DNA from: Oceanospirillaceae bacterium | GTDB lineage: Bacteria; Pseudomonadota; Gammaproteobacteria; Pseudomonadales; Balneatricaceae | Reading direction: 5' to 3' | DNA: 32,009 bases | Assembly (NCBI GenBank): GCA_003523085.1 | Contig: DPHD01000064.1 | Coordinates: forward strand, 1-32,009 | In this document: positions 24,225 through 31,823 of the stretch, piece by piece | Layout of the letters: each line of letters begins with the position of its first letter | Numbering within the stretch: position 1 is the stretch's first letter | Notes under the pieces: generated by a model | Databases searched by the model: none | What the model was told of the DNA's origin: nothing | What the model saw: only the letters and a program-made list of their open reading frames with translations | Translations under genes and position numbers: made by a program

Positions 24225-25094
24225 CTATGCCGAGACGGTAAAGCCGGTGATATTACGTAACTGATGGATCAGGTCTAAGCCTTCACTAACCGGTAAACCA
24301 TCTTCCGTTAGCTGGTTCTCACGAGTGACGCCGTCAACACTGCCAAGCTCAGACAAATACTGCAATATCGCTAAAGGATCGATTTTAGCTAATAAATCCT
24401 GGCCCCGCCAGAGCCCCAAAAATGCGATGAGGCCATAGGCTCCCCAGTTAGACACATCGGCGACAATGAGTTCGTCGGCAGAGGTCATGGCGGGCACTAT
24501 ATTGAGTGATTTTAAGGCATGGTTGACCTTGCCCATGCCGATTTCGTTACCGCCATCGCCCACCGCAATAGTCGGGCATTGAGACCAATCCATAAAGCCG
24601 TCAAAGCAGGCAGTGCGTGCGCTGATGCTTTCGCCACGCATATTATAATAACCACCATCGGCGGCCTGTCCAGGGCGTTCAATAGAGACAATCGCTTGGG
24701 GCTTAAGTAGCGCTAATGCAGCCAAGGTGTCGGTTTTATTATGCTGGTTGTCACCGACACTTATTTCATGGGTGCGGTAACGTGCCGACAGGGCACCTAC
24801 TAAAGGTTGACCACAGACGATGATGGGGTTAGCGCCTAGGGTTTCTAGGGCCTCATATAGTGCAATGCTGCCTACCGGACCATCGGTTTCGAAGGTGCCG
24901 ACCACGGGAAAACCGGTGCCAATCAAAATGGTGGCCGAGGGGTTCGTTTTGTCGCTCAGGCAAGCCTGCAAAATTTGTGCAGCACGCAAACAGTAACCCG
25001 CCTCTAAGGCCGGTTGAACTTGGGCCATGCCACGGGGATTACGAGCCACTAAGGCGTCTTCTATTTGTTGGCTCAGGTGTTGGTCGTTAAGCAT
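24225..25094 (-). CDS. DUF4392 / D-glutamate cyclase C-terminal-like protein
   Basis: I assign this 289-residue protein to the DUF4392 family, which forms the C-terminal half of the animal mitochondrial D-glutamate cyclase (DGLUCY); the enzyme turns D-glutamate into 5-oxo-D-proline. Family-like parts are ILIGTGFP (56-63), ETDGPVGSIALYEAL (69-83), SIERPGQAADGGYYNMRG (137-154) and the glycine-rich VGDGGNEIGMGKV (178-190). The start ATG is two bases after the pxpC stop and has an AAGGA site. In the animal enzyme this domain follows the former DUF1445 domain, which is a separate gene here (27511-28293). Whether the bacterial protein is itself catalytic or a partner subunit is not known from the sequence. 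Confidence 0.85.
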   Translation of the reverse strand: MLNDQHLSQQIEDALVARNPRGMAQVQPALEAGYCLRAAQILQACLSDKTNPSATILIGTGFPVVGTFETDGPVGSIALYEALETLGANPIIVCGQPLVGALSARYRTHEISVGDNQHNKTDTLAALALLKPQAIVSIERPGQAADGGYYNMRGESISARTACFDGFMDWSQCPTIAVGDGGNEIGMGKVNHALKSLNIVPAMTSADELIVADVSNWGAYGLIAFLGLWRGQDLLAKIDPLAILQYLSELGSVDGVTRENQLTEDGLPVSEGLDLIHQLRNITGFTVSA

Positions 25095-25096
25095 AA

Positions 25097-26035
25097 CTAA
25101 TCCTTGGTGTGAAGCAGGGGGGTGGCATCAAACTTGAGTTGTGCCAAGGTATTGATGGTATGGGCTTGGTACAAGTCGATAATTTCAAAGGTGATGGTAT
25201 GGCCTGGTCTTAATTGCGCTAATCGTGCCGTGTCGCGGGCGATTACCGAGCCTAATTTAGGGTAGCCACCAATGGTTTGTCGATCATTTAGCAAGACAAT
25301 GGGTTGGCCGTCGGCCGGTACTTGAACTGCACCTAGGGCAATGCCCTCCGACAACATTTTTTGACTGGGACAAGCGATCGACGGCCCTTGCAAGCGCATG
25401 CCCATGCGGTCACTGCGGTCGGTCACTTGATATTCATTGTGCTGTAAACGGGCCTTGGTGGCGGCATCAAACAGGCTGTGTTGGTAGCCTAAGACTAAAC
25501 GTAAATGGGCAGATTCTGCGTATATGGGTTGGTGCTGGAGTGCTAAACTTAGTTGATCGTGCTGCTGTACGGTGGCGCAGGGGAGTTGGTCGTTGGCTGC
25601 TAATTGGAGGCCGTTTAAACCACCAATTTTTTCGCGCATAACGGTGGCGCAACTGCCAAAACTTGGGTCAATGTTAAAGCCACCGGCCACGGCTAGGTAG
25701 GTGCGACAGCCTTGGCTAGAATAGCCCAGCTTAACTTGATCACCCGCAACCACTTTGTGGCTGTGCCAAAGTGGTTTGTTAACTCCGTTGATGGTCAAAT
25801 CCAAGTCGGCGCCAGTAATACAAAGGTAACTGTCGGTTTGAGCTTGTAATTGTAGACCACCAAAACTGACTTCGATGGCACAGGCATTGGCAGGGTTGCT
25901 GAGAATACGGTTAGCCCAAGCAAAGGCTTCGCCGTCTAATGGTCCGCCGCTGGTTAAACCAATCTCGTGTTGGCCAAAGCGGCCTAAATCTTGAAGTAAG
26001 CTCAGAAGGCCGGGTTGAATAACTTTAAAACTCAT
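25097..26035 (-). CDS. pxpC: 5-oxoprolinase subunit PxpC
   Basis: Part of the prokaryotic ATP-dependent 5-oxoprolinase PxpABC, which opens 5-oxoproline (pyroglutamate) to glutamate. The 312 residues belong to the KipA / biotin-dependent-carboxyltransferase-like family. Visible signatures are GLLSLLQDLGRFGQHEIGLT and SGGPLDGEAFAWANRILSN in the first 50 residues, YLAVAGGF in the middle, and SDRMGMRLQGP plus LLNDRQTIGGYPKLGSV near the end. Older annotations call this allophanate hydrolase subunit 2 or urea amidolyase-like. Its start overlaps the pxpB end by 11 bases. E. coli has the same pxpB-pxpC adjacency (ybgJ-ybgK). Confidence 0.93.
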   Translation of the reverse strand: MSFKVIQPGLLSLLQDLGRFGQHEIGLTSGGPLDGEAFAWANRILSNPANACAIEVSFGGLQLQAQTDSYLCITGADLDLTINGVNKPLWHSHKVVAGDQVKLGYSSQGCRTYLAVAGGFNIDPSFGSCATVMREKIGGLNGLQLAANDQLPCATVQQHDQLSLALQHQPIYAESAHLRLVLGYQHSLFDAATKARLQHNEYQVTDRSDRMGMRLQGPSIACPSQKMLSEGIALGAVQVPADGQPIVLLNDRQTIGGYPKLGSVIARDTARLAQLRPGHTITFEIIDLYQAHTINTLAQLKFDATPLLHTKD

Positions 26036-26741
26036 GTAATTGGCCCCCCAAAGTCAGGTATTGTGCTTGATCTATAGGGTAAAACTGAATGCGATCACCA
26101 ACATTGACCGGCATGTGCGGCTCTTGTTGTGGGTCAAACATAGGCGTGGGGCAAAGGCCAATAAGGTTCCAACCGCCGGGTGACGGGGCTGGATAAACGG
26201 CGGTCTGTCGGTCGGCAATAGCCACCGCGCCGGTAGGCACTTTGAGTCGCGGAGTGGCTAGCCTTGGCGCAGCTAAACGTTCGTCGACCTCGCCTAAGTA
26301 GGCAAATCCAGGGGCAAAACCAATGGCGTAAACACGGTACTCGGTGGCACAGTGCAAGTCGATGGTTTGCTCTACACTCAGCTTTGCATTGGCAGCTAGT
26401 AAACTCAGCTCAGGGCCATAATCGGTGCTATAAAATACCGGCAGCTTCACCAATTTGCTGGTTTCTTGTTGGCCAGCCAATAGCATTGATAAAACACTAC
26501 GTAACTGTTGCTTCACCCATAAGTGATCGCAGCTGGCGCTGTTGAAAATCACCAGCAGTGAGGCGTAAGACGGTACTAGGTCTAATAGGTGGTGGCCTAG
26601 TTGGTGTTTAATCTGGGCTGTGGTCGCGGCTATTTTAGCGCTGACCTCAGCACTGATCAGCGTGCTGTTGGGTTCGCCAAAATAAATGATGTAGCTGTTT
26701 TCACTGGCTATTTCAATGCTGTCTACGCCACTCATGTGCAC
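26025..26741 (-). CDS. pxpB: 5-oxoprolinase subunit PxpB
   Basis: KipI-family subunit of the PxpABC 5-oxoprolinase. The 238 residues show the family order: YIIYFGEP near residues 18-25, LVPSYASLLVIFN (about 56-68), the motif YAIGFAPGFAYLGE, PRLKVPTGAVAIADRQTAVYP and SPGGWNLIG. The GTG at 26741 overlaps the pxpA stop as TAGTG; an ATG two codons later (26735) is an equally plausible start. The closely coupled pxpA-pxpB-pxpC order supports a functional complex. Confidence 0.93.
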   Translation of the reverse strand: MHMSGVDSIEIASENSYIIYFGEPNSTLISAEVSAKIAATTAQIKHQLGHHLLDLVPSYASLLVIFNSASCDHLWVKQQLRSVLSMLLAGQQETSKLVKLPVFYSTDYGPELSLLAANAKLSVEQTIDLHCATEYRVYAIGFAPGFAYLGEVDERLAAPRLATPRLKVPTGAVAIADRQTAVYPAPSPGGWNLIGLCPTPMFDPQQEPHMPVNVGDRIQFYPIDQAQYLTLGGQLHEF

Positions 26742-27496
26742 TAACCTGCCGTGTTGTTTTGTTGAATTAAGTGGCGTATATCGGCAATGGCTGCAATACC
26801 CGCATCATTGTCACCGTGCACGCAAAGGCTGTCGACTTTAAGGTCTAATTGCACTCCATTAGCGCTGGTAATGATGCCCGTGTCTAACAACTGAGCAACC
26901 TGTATCATCATGGCGTCATGGCTGAGTACGGCACCACTTTTACTACGCGCCATGAGGCGGCCGTCATCTTCGTAGCGACGGTCTGCAAAGGCCTCAAAGT
27001 ATAGTTCTAGCGACAATGCTTGTGCTTCGTGTTCATGGGATGGGGCCAAGGTAGTGGCTTGTAACATGAGTTTTAGGCTGCGGCCATGGCTTTGGTTGTA
27101 CACGCTCATCGCCTGCATGATCGCTTGGCGCACTTCCAGCTTAGACATCATGTCGTTATACAAGGCGCCGTGGGGTTTTACATAAGCTAACTGTAAACCT
27201 TGGCATGTGGCCATGCCGTCCATAGCGGCAATTTGGTACTGCATAAAGGCCATGATTTCGGCACTGGAGCAACTCATAGAGCGGCGGCCAAAACCAACTA
27301 AGTCGGGATAGGCTGGGTGGGCACCAATCATCACCTTGTGTTGTTGCGCCAAAGCTAAAGTTTTTTGCATTACTAATGGGTCGCCAGCGTGAAAGCCGCA
27401 AGCAATGTTGGCTTGATCAATATTAGCCATGGCTTTGGCATCTTGGCCCATGGTCCAGGAGCCGTAGCTTTCGCCTAAATCGCAGTTGAGTAACAT
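26741..27496 (-). CDS. pxpA: 5-oxoprolinase subunit PxpA
   Basis: LamB/YcsF-family subunit of 5-oxoprolinase. The 251 residues match the family (about 245-255). Diagnostic parts are LLNCDLGESYGSW (2-14), IDQANIACGFHAGDPLVM (26-43), and MIGAHPAYPDLVGFGRRSM (56-74), followed by YVKPHGALYN. The catalytic metal and acid residues of the family lie in these stretches. It starts 14 bases after the former-DUF1445 gene. The YcsF, KipI and KipA trio is the experimentally defined widespread bacterial 5-oxoprolinase, so its assignment is much firmer than that of the two cyclase-like genes. Confidence 0.95.
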   Translation of the reverse strand: MLLNCDLGESYGSWTMGQDAKAMANIDQANIACGFHAGDPLVMQKTLALAQQHKVMIGAHPAYPDLVGFGRRSMSCSSAEIMAFMQYQIAAMDGMATCQGLQLAYVKPHGALYNDMMSKLEVRQAIMQAMSVYNQSHGRSLKLMLQATTLAPSHEHEAQALSLELYFEAFADRRYEDDGRLMARSKSGAVLSHDAMMIQVAQLLDTGIITSANGVQLDLKVDSLCVHGDNDAGIAAIADIRHLIQQNNTAG

Positions 27497-27510
27497 GGCA
27501 TTAATCTCGT

Positions 27511-28293
27511 TTATAAAATGGACAGTTTGCTGTTGTTAAGGTCAGTGACTAACATGCAGCCCGGTGCATGGGTAATACAAAAGTCCGGTTTGGCTTGTTC
27601 TACGGCGACTTGAGGCGTGACGCCACAGGCCCAAAATACAGGCACTTCACCTGGGTTTATGGTGACCGCGTCACCAAAGTCAGGCGCAGCAATGTCATTA
27701 ATGCCAATGGCAGATGGGTCGCCAAAGTGGATGGGCGCTCCGTGAACAGATGGAAAACGGCTGCAAATTTGTACCGCTCTAATGGCATCGGCCGGTTTGT
27801 AGGGTCGCATGCTCACCACCGTGTTGCCAGCAAACGGACCGGCTGCTTGGCAAGCAATGTTGGTGCGGTACATAGGTACGTTTACACCCTCGCTTAAATT
27901 ACGTACATCTAAACCATCTGCGAGTAGGGCTTCTTCAAAGGAAAATGAGCAGCCTAAAACAAAGGCCACCAAGTCGTCGCGCCAGTACTGCTCAATATTG
28001 TTGACCTGAGCTACGCTTTGGCCATTTTCAAACAGCTTGTATTGAGGGATGTCTGTGCGTAAATCAATATCTTGGCCTAAACTTTTGAGGCGGAAATCCC
28101 CCGGCGACTCCGACATGCCAACAATGGGGCAGGGTTTGGGGTTGAGGTGACAGAATTTTAGAAAATCGTTGGCGTAGTCTTGCGGTAAAATACACAGATT
28201 GCCTTGTACAAACCCCGAACATAAGCCCGACGTATTGGTGGTCATATTGCCGCTGCGAATTGTTTGGCGCAACTGATAGGGTGTCATGGTCAT
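27511..28293 (-). CDS. D-glutamate cyclase family protein (former DUF1445)
   Basis: The 260 residues belong to the former DUF1445 (putative hydro-lyase) family, which is the N-terminal half of animal D-glutamate cyclase. Family signatures are GFVQGNLCILPQDYA (28-42), GCSFSFE (114-120), VPMYRTNIAC (139-148), VVSMRPYKPADA (159-170), HGAPIHFGDPSAIGI (184-198) and PVFWACGVTPQ (218-228), with THAPGCMLVTDLN at the end. It is the first gene of the eight-gene operon, suggesting a main role. Two ATGs (28293 and 28287) are possible starts; neither has a strong ribosome site. Proposed reaction: D-glutamate to 5-oxoproline, by homology to DGLUCY; members are also annotated simply as putative hydro-lyases. 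Confidence 0.92.
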   Translation of the reverse strand: MTMTPYQLRQTIRSGNMTTNTSGLCSGFVQGNLCILPQDYANDFLKFCHLNPKPCPIVGMSESPGDFRLKSLGQDIDLRTDIPQYKLFENGQSVAQVNNIEQYWRDDLVAFVLGCSFSFEEALLADGLDVRNLSEGVNVPMYRTNIACQAAGPFAGNTVVSMRPYKPADAIRAVQICSRFPSVHGAPIHFGDPSAIGINDIAAPDFGDAVTINPGEVPVFWACGVTPQVAVEQAKPDFCITHAPGCMLVTDLNNSKLSIL

Positions 28294-28388
28294 TGTGGCT
28301 TCACTATGGAGTTAGATAAGGGCTATTTTGCAGCCCGAAAGCATCTCTGTCTAATGAAATCTATTGCGCTTGCTGATAAAAAAATCTG

Positions 28389-28410
28389 ATCAGTTTATAA
28401 GTAAACCGAT
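28389..28410. promoter_or_regulatory. Candidate LysR-type operator upstream of the D-glutamate/oxoproline operon
   Basis: A 22-bp dyad ATC-A-GTTTA-TAAG-TAAAC-C-GAT, symmetric apart from one outer pair and the centre, lies in the 236-bp gap between the divergent operon and mltB. Interrupted dyads of this kind are typical LysR-family boxes. It overlaps a TATAAA sequence on the minus strand (28399-28394), a possible -10 for the operon. A smaller dyad GTGTA-GTCA-TACAC is at 28452-28465. No consensus -35 was found for either direction. Confidence 0.4.
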
Positions 28411-28529
28411 TCCATTTTTCATAATTGATAGCTTTTAGCGTGGTAACATAGGTGTAGTCATACACAAGGAACTAAGTGGCCTACGGATGCTCTTAATCAA
28501 GGGCGCCACATTAGGCCCAGGAGAAGGAC

Positions 28530-29510
28530 GTGAAAATAACAAGGAGTGGGTGGTTGGTGTTGGTCTGTGGCTTGCTTGTGGTGGCGCCAACGTGGGCGGA
28601 TTTTAACAAGCGCATCGACGTATCAACCTGGCTTACCGAGCACAGTGACCTGGGGTTTAAAAAATCCGAGGTGGCGGCTTTTTTAGCTCAAACTAAGGCT
28701 AACCCCAGTATCATCCCCATCATTAGAAATGCCCCAGAAAGAAAGTGGGTTTGGAGTCAGTACGGCAAGCGTATGGTGAGCGACTCGAGGATCAAACGTG
28801 GCCAGCAATTCGTTGTGGAAAATTCAGCGCAACTTGATCGGGTTGCCCAAGCGACGGGTGTTGATGGCGCCATTATCGCGGCCATTGCCGGTATTGAAAG
28901 TAATTACGGTGCCAATATGGGGCAGCATTTAACCTTGCGTGTATTGGCCACCCTGGCGTTTGATTACCCGCGTCGTAGGGCTTTTTTCCAGCGTCAATTA
29001 GCTGAATTCTTTCGGCTTTGTTATAGCCAAGGCTTAGACCCGACCAAGGTGACGGGCTCGTCGGCAGGTGCAGTGGGTATGGGGCAGTTTATCCCCACCA
29101 GTTATCGAGATTTTGCGGTTGATGGCGATGGCGATCAGCGCATTGATTTGTTCCACAGTAAGGCCGATAACATCGCTAGTATTGCTAACTATTTATCTCG
29201 CCACCGCTGGCAAGCCGGTGCGCCTTGGTTGCTGGCTGTTAATGCGGACGCTGTAAAGCCCCAGTGGGTGAGCGCCAAGGCCAACAATAAAGGTGTGGCG
29301 CTTAAAGAATGGCAGCAACGGGGCGTGCTCGTGTCTAACGCCGCCACGCAGTGGCCACAAGAAAAGTTTAATTTGTATGCCTTTACCACCGCAGGTGAAG
29401 ATGAATACCTGCTGGGCGGCGCTAACTTTTACGCCATAACTCGCTATAATCACTCGCTTTGGTATAGTCGAGCAGTGATGGACATTGCCCAAGCGATTGC
29501 TACACCTTAA
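28530..29510 (+). CDS. mltB: Lytic murein transglycosylase B family
   Basis: Cleaves the glycan strand of peptidoglycan between MurNAc and GlcNAc, forming 1,6-anhydroMurNAc ends. The 326 residues contain an N-terminal signal peptide with likely cleavage after TWA (residue 23); there is no lipobox, so this is a soluble or loosely bound form. The catalytic glutamate lies in IAGIESNYGANMG (Glu123), followed by ATLAFDYPRRRAFFQ and the GAVGMGQFIPTSYRDFAVDGDG stretch (in parts: AGAVGMGQFIPTSY and AVDGDGDQRIDL), diagnostic for MltB. It begins with GTG after an AGGAGAAGG ribosome site. It starts a plus-strand run mltB-rlpA-dacA. Confidence 0.94.
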   Translation: MKITRSGWLVLVCGLLVVAPTWADFNKRIDVSTWLTEHSDLGFKKSEVAAFLAQTKANPSIIPIIRNAPERKWVWSQYGKRMVSDSRIKRGQQFVVENSAQLDRVAQATGVDGAIIAAIAGIESNYGANMGQHLTLRVLATLAFDYPRRRAFFQRQLAEFFRLCYSQGLDPTKVTGSSAGAVGMGQFIPTSYRDFAVDGDGDQRIDLFHSKADNIASIANYLSRHRWQAGAPWLLAVNADAVKPQWVSAKANNKGVALKEWQQRGVLVSNAATQWPQEKFNLYAFTTAGEDEYLLGGANFYAITRYNHSLWYSRAVMDIAQAIATP

Positions 29511-29534
29511 CCCCCCATCCAATAGGTTAATTTC

Positions 29535-30497
29535 ATGCCTTATAAATTTCGTTTAGTCGCCACGGCTTTGCTGGCCTTGAGTTTGGCTGCATGCTCCGGT
29601 ACCGGTAGTCAGCCCACAGGGGTTTCCCATGCGGCGGTGGTGGCTGCGGCTAAAGCCAAAACCGAAAGTCGTTATGCCATTAAACAAGACGTTGGCCCGC
29701 AGCAACATAAAGACATGAGTAAAACACCTGACGCGGTGCCTAAAGTCGAGCCCCGTAGCCGAGGGGGTAACAAGAGCCGTTATGAGGTTTGGGGTAAGCA
29801 ATACTCAGTGATGGCCTCTAGTTTAGGTTTTACCCAGCGCGGTTTAGCTTCGTGGTACGGTCAAAAATTCCATGGTCACCTAACCTCCAACGGCGAAACC
29901 TATGACATGTACGCCATGAGCGCGGCTCACAAGTCCTTACCCTTGCCGACCTATGCCCGCATCACTAATTTAGCCAATAATAAAGTGGTTATCGTGCGCG
30001 TTAATGACCGCGGACCGTTTCATGGCGACCGTGTGATTGACCTGTCTTATGCGGCGGCGAGTAAGCTGGATTACCGTAAAACCGGCGTCGCGAAAGTGTT
30101 GGTTGAGGCACTGGACCCTACGCAGTGGACGCCTGCAATGGAGCGGTCTATCCGTCAGCAGCGCAATAGTAATAGCTATACGCCCGCTAAAACTATGGCC
30201 GTAAAAACCGCCGCTATAGTGACCCAGCCAGTTAAGGAAATTCGCCAGCAGCGCCACCGTGTGAGCGGCTATTATGTACAGGTGGCCGCGGTTTCCAAAA
30301 TTAGTGGTGGCTTGTTGTTGCGCAATACCTTGACCCAGCAATTGCGCCGCAGCAATGTGTTTGTAGAACAGGCGAGCGATCGAGCCAATTTATATCGGGT
30401 GTTAGTCGGGCCCATTGCCAATGATGTGGGCGCCCGTGCCTTGGTCCAGCAAATCGCGCAGCTAGGCCACGGTCAAGGCGTAGTCATTAGGCCTTAA
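29535..30497 (+). CDS. rlpA: Septal ring lytic transglycosylase RlpA (lipoprotein)
   Basis: Outer-membrane lipoprotein that, in Pseudomonas, cleaves glycan strands lacking stem peptides, at division sites. The 320 residues start with a lipoprotein signal, lipobox L-A-A-C with Cys20. A linker of about 80 residues is followed by the double-psi beta-barrel (about 102-195): GLASWYGQKFHGHLTSNGE, with Glu121, His132 (AAHKSLPLP) and Asp158 (VNDRGPFHGDRVIDLS) in the expected positions. A C-terminal SPOR domain (about 245-320, YYVQVAAVSK...) would bind denuded septal peptidoglycan. It follows mltB by 24 bases. Confidence 0.95.
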   Translation: MPYKFRLVATALLALSLAACSGTGSQPTGVSHAAVVAAAKAKTESRYAIKQDVGPQQHKDMSKTPDAVPKVEPRSRGGNKSRYEVWGKQYSVMASSLGFTQRGLASWYGQKFHGHLTSNGETYDMYAMSAAHKSLPLPTYARITNLANNKVVIVRVNDRGPFHGDRVIDLSYAAASKLDYRKTGVAKVLVEALDPTQWTPAMERSIRQQRNSNSYTPAKTMAVKTAAIVTQPVKEIRQQRHRVSGYYVQVAAVSKISGGLLLRNTLTQQLRRSNVFVEQASDRANLYRVLVGPIANDVGARALVQQIAQLGHGQGVVIRP

Positions 30498-30535
30498 TTG
30501 GGTTGTTTTTTGCAATAGTGAGATGGGCCTGCATG

Positions 30536-30544
30536 TGCTACAAT
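30536..30544 (+). promoter_or_regulatory. Candidate extended -10 promoter of dacA
   Basis: TGcTACAAT in the 129-base gap between rlpA and dacA. It would start transcription near 30551, about 75 bases before the dacA ATG. No -35 stands out at the right distance. Confidence 0.4.
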
Positions 30545-30626
30545 TCGGGCCTTTAAAAAACCCGTTAAAATTTTCAAATGCAGCACTTAATGTTGTTTTG
30601 AGCCAATGAACTAAGGTGGTTTGAGT

Positions 30627-31823
30627 ATGGCGAATATTGTGGCTTCGGCTAGATTGTTAATGCTAAAGGTGCAGGCCGGTACGGCTGCTGCTTTTGCGAG
30701 TGTGGCTTTGGTGATATTGATGGCTAGCCCTGTTTATGCAGCGCAAGCATTGGTACCGCAGCCGCCGCAGCTCGCTGCGAGTGCCTACATTCTAATGGAT
30801 GCAGTCACCGGCAAGGTGATTGTGGAACACAATGCTGATCAAGCGTTACCTCCTGCTAGCCTTACAAAAATGATGACGGCGTATATGTTGGCTTACGAAG
30901 TGGCGGCGGGCAATGTCAGTTTGACCGATCAAGTACGTATTAGCGAAAAAGCATGGCGTACTAAAGGTTCGCGCATGTTTATCCAAGAAGGCAAGTTTGT
31001 TCTGTTAGAAGACTTGATGCGCGGTATTATCATCCAGTCTGGTAATGACGCCAGTGTGGCGGTTGCCGAGCATCTAGCCGGTAGTGAAGAAGCCTTTGCT
31101 GATTTGATGAATCAACATGCTGTGCGCTTAGGTATGACACAAACTTATTTCGCTAATTCCACGGGTTTGCCGGCTGAAGGCCACACTACTACGGCGCGAG
31201 ATTTGGCTATTTTGGCTCGCGCCATTATTCGAGACTACCCAGAAGACTATAAAGTCTATTCCGAAAAAGAATTTACCTATAACAAAATTCGCCAACCAAA
31301 CCGCAACAAACTATTGTGGCGCGACAGCACCGTAGACGGCCTTAAAACTGGCTACACCTCGGCGGCGGGTTATTGTTTAGTGGCTTCTGCAAAGAAAGAC
31401 GGCCAGCGTTTGATCTCGGTTTTATTGGGTGCTTCGGGTACCGAATCTCGGGCCCAAGAATCGCAGAAATTGCTCACCTATGGCATGCGTTTCTTTGAAA
31501 CACATCAACTGTATGATGCTCAAGAAGTGGTCGCTCAAGCCCGTGTGTGGGGTGGTGCAGAAGATCACCTAGAGTTATTGATTGCAGACGACCTAGCGGT
31601 GACTATTCCACGTGGCCAAGCTAAATACATTAAGGCTGAGATGACTATCAATAAGGGCATAGAAGCCCCGGTAATGGTGGGTCAGAACTTAGGCCGCTTG
31701 GAAATAAGGTTAGATGGTGAACTGATCATCGAGCGCCAGTTAGTCGCCAGTGTTAATGTCAGCGAAGGTGGTTTTATTAAGTCCATCAGCGACAGTGTAG
31801 CAAGAATGTTTAGTGATGAATAA
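30627..31823 (+). CDS. dacA: D-alanyl-D-alanine carboxypeptidase (PBP5/6 family)
   Basis: Removes the terminal D-alanine from peptidoglycan pentapeptides in the periplasm, releasing D-alanine. From the ATG at 30627 it has 398 residues, with a signal peptide (1-38, ending PVYA). The active-site motifs are S-L-T-K (Ser78, Lys81), S-G-N (138-140) and K-T-G (240-242). A C-terminal all-beta domain (about 285-370) and an amphipathic membrane-anchoring tail (FIKSISDSVARMFSDE) are present, as in PBP5/6. The AAGGTGG ribosome site at 30613-30619 is at a better distance from this ATG than from the TTG at 30621. The 3' end overlaps ybeD by eight bases. Confidence 0.96.
   Translation: MANIVASARLLMLKVQAGTAAAFASVALVILMASPVYAAQALVPQPPQLAASAYILMDAVTGKVIVEHNADQALPPASLTKMMTAYMLAYEVAAGNVSLTDQVRISEKAWRTKGSRMFIQEGKFVLLEDLMRGIIIQSGNDASVAVAEHLAGSEEAFADLMNQHAVRLGMTQTYFANSTGLPAEGHTTTARDLAILARAIIRDYPEDYKVYSEKEFTYNKIRQPNRNKLLWRDSTVDGLKTGYTSAAGYCLVASAKKDGQRLISVLLGASGTESRAQESQKLLTYGMRFFETHQLYDAQEVVAQARVWGGAEDHLELLIADDLAVTIPRGQAKYIKAEMTINKGIEAPVMVGQNLGRLEIRLDGELIIERQLVASVNVSEGGFIKSISDSVARMFSDE

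Noticed and set aside
28530..28600. Lipoprotein signal in MltB
   Set aside because: The cysteine at residue 13 is preceded by valine, which does not fit a lipobox; a signal peptidase I site after TWA fits better.
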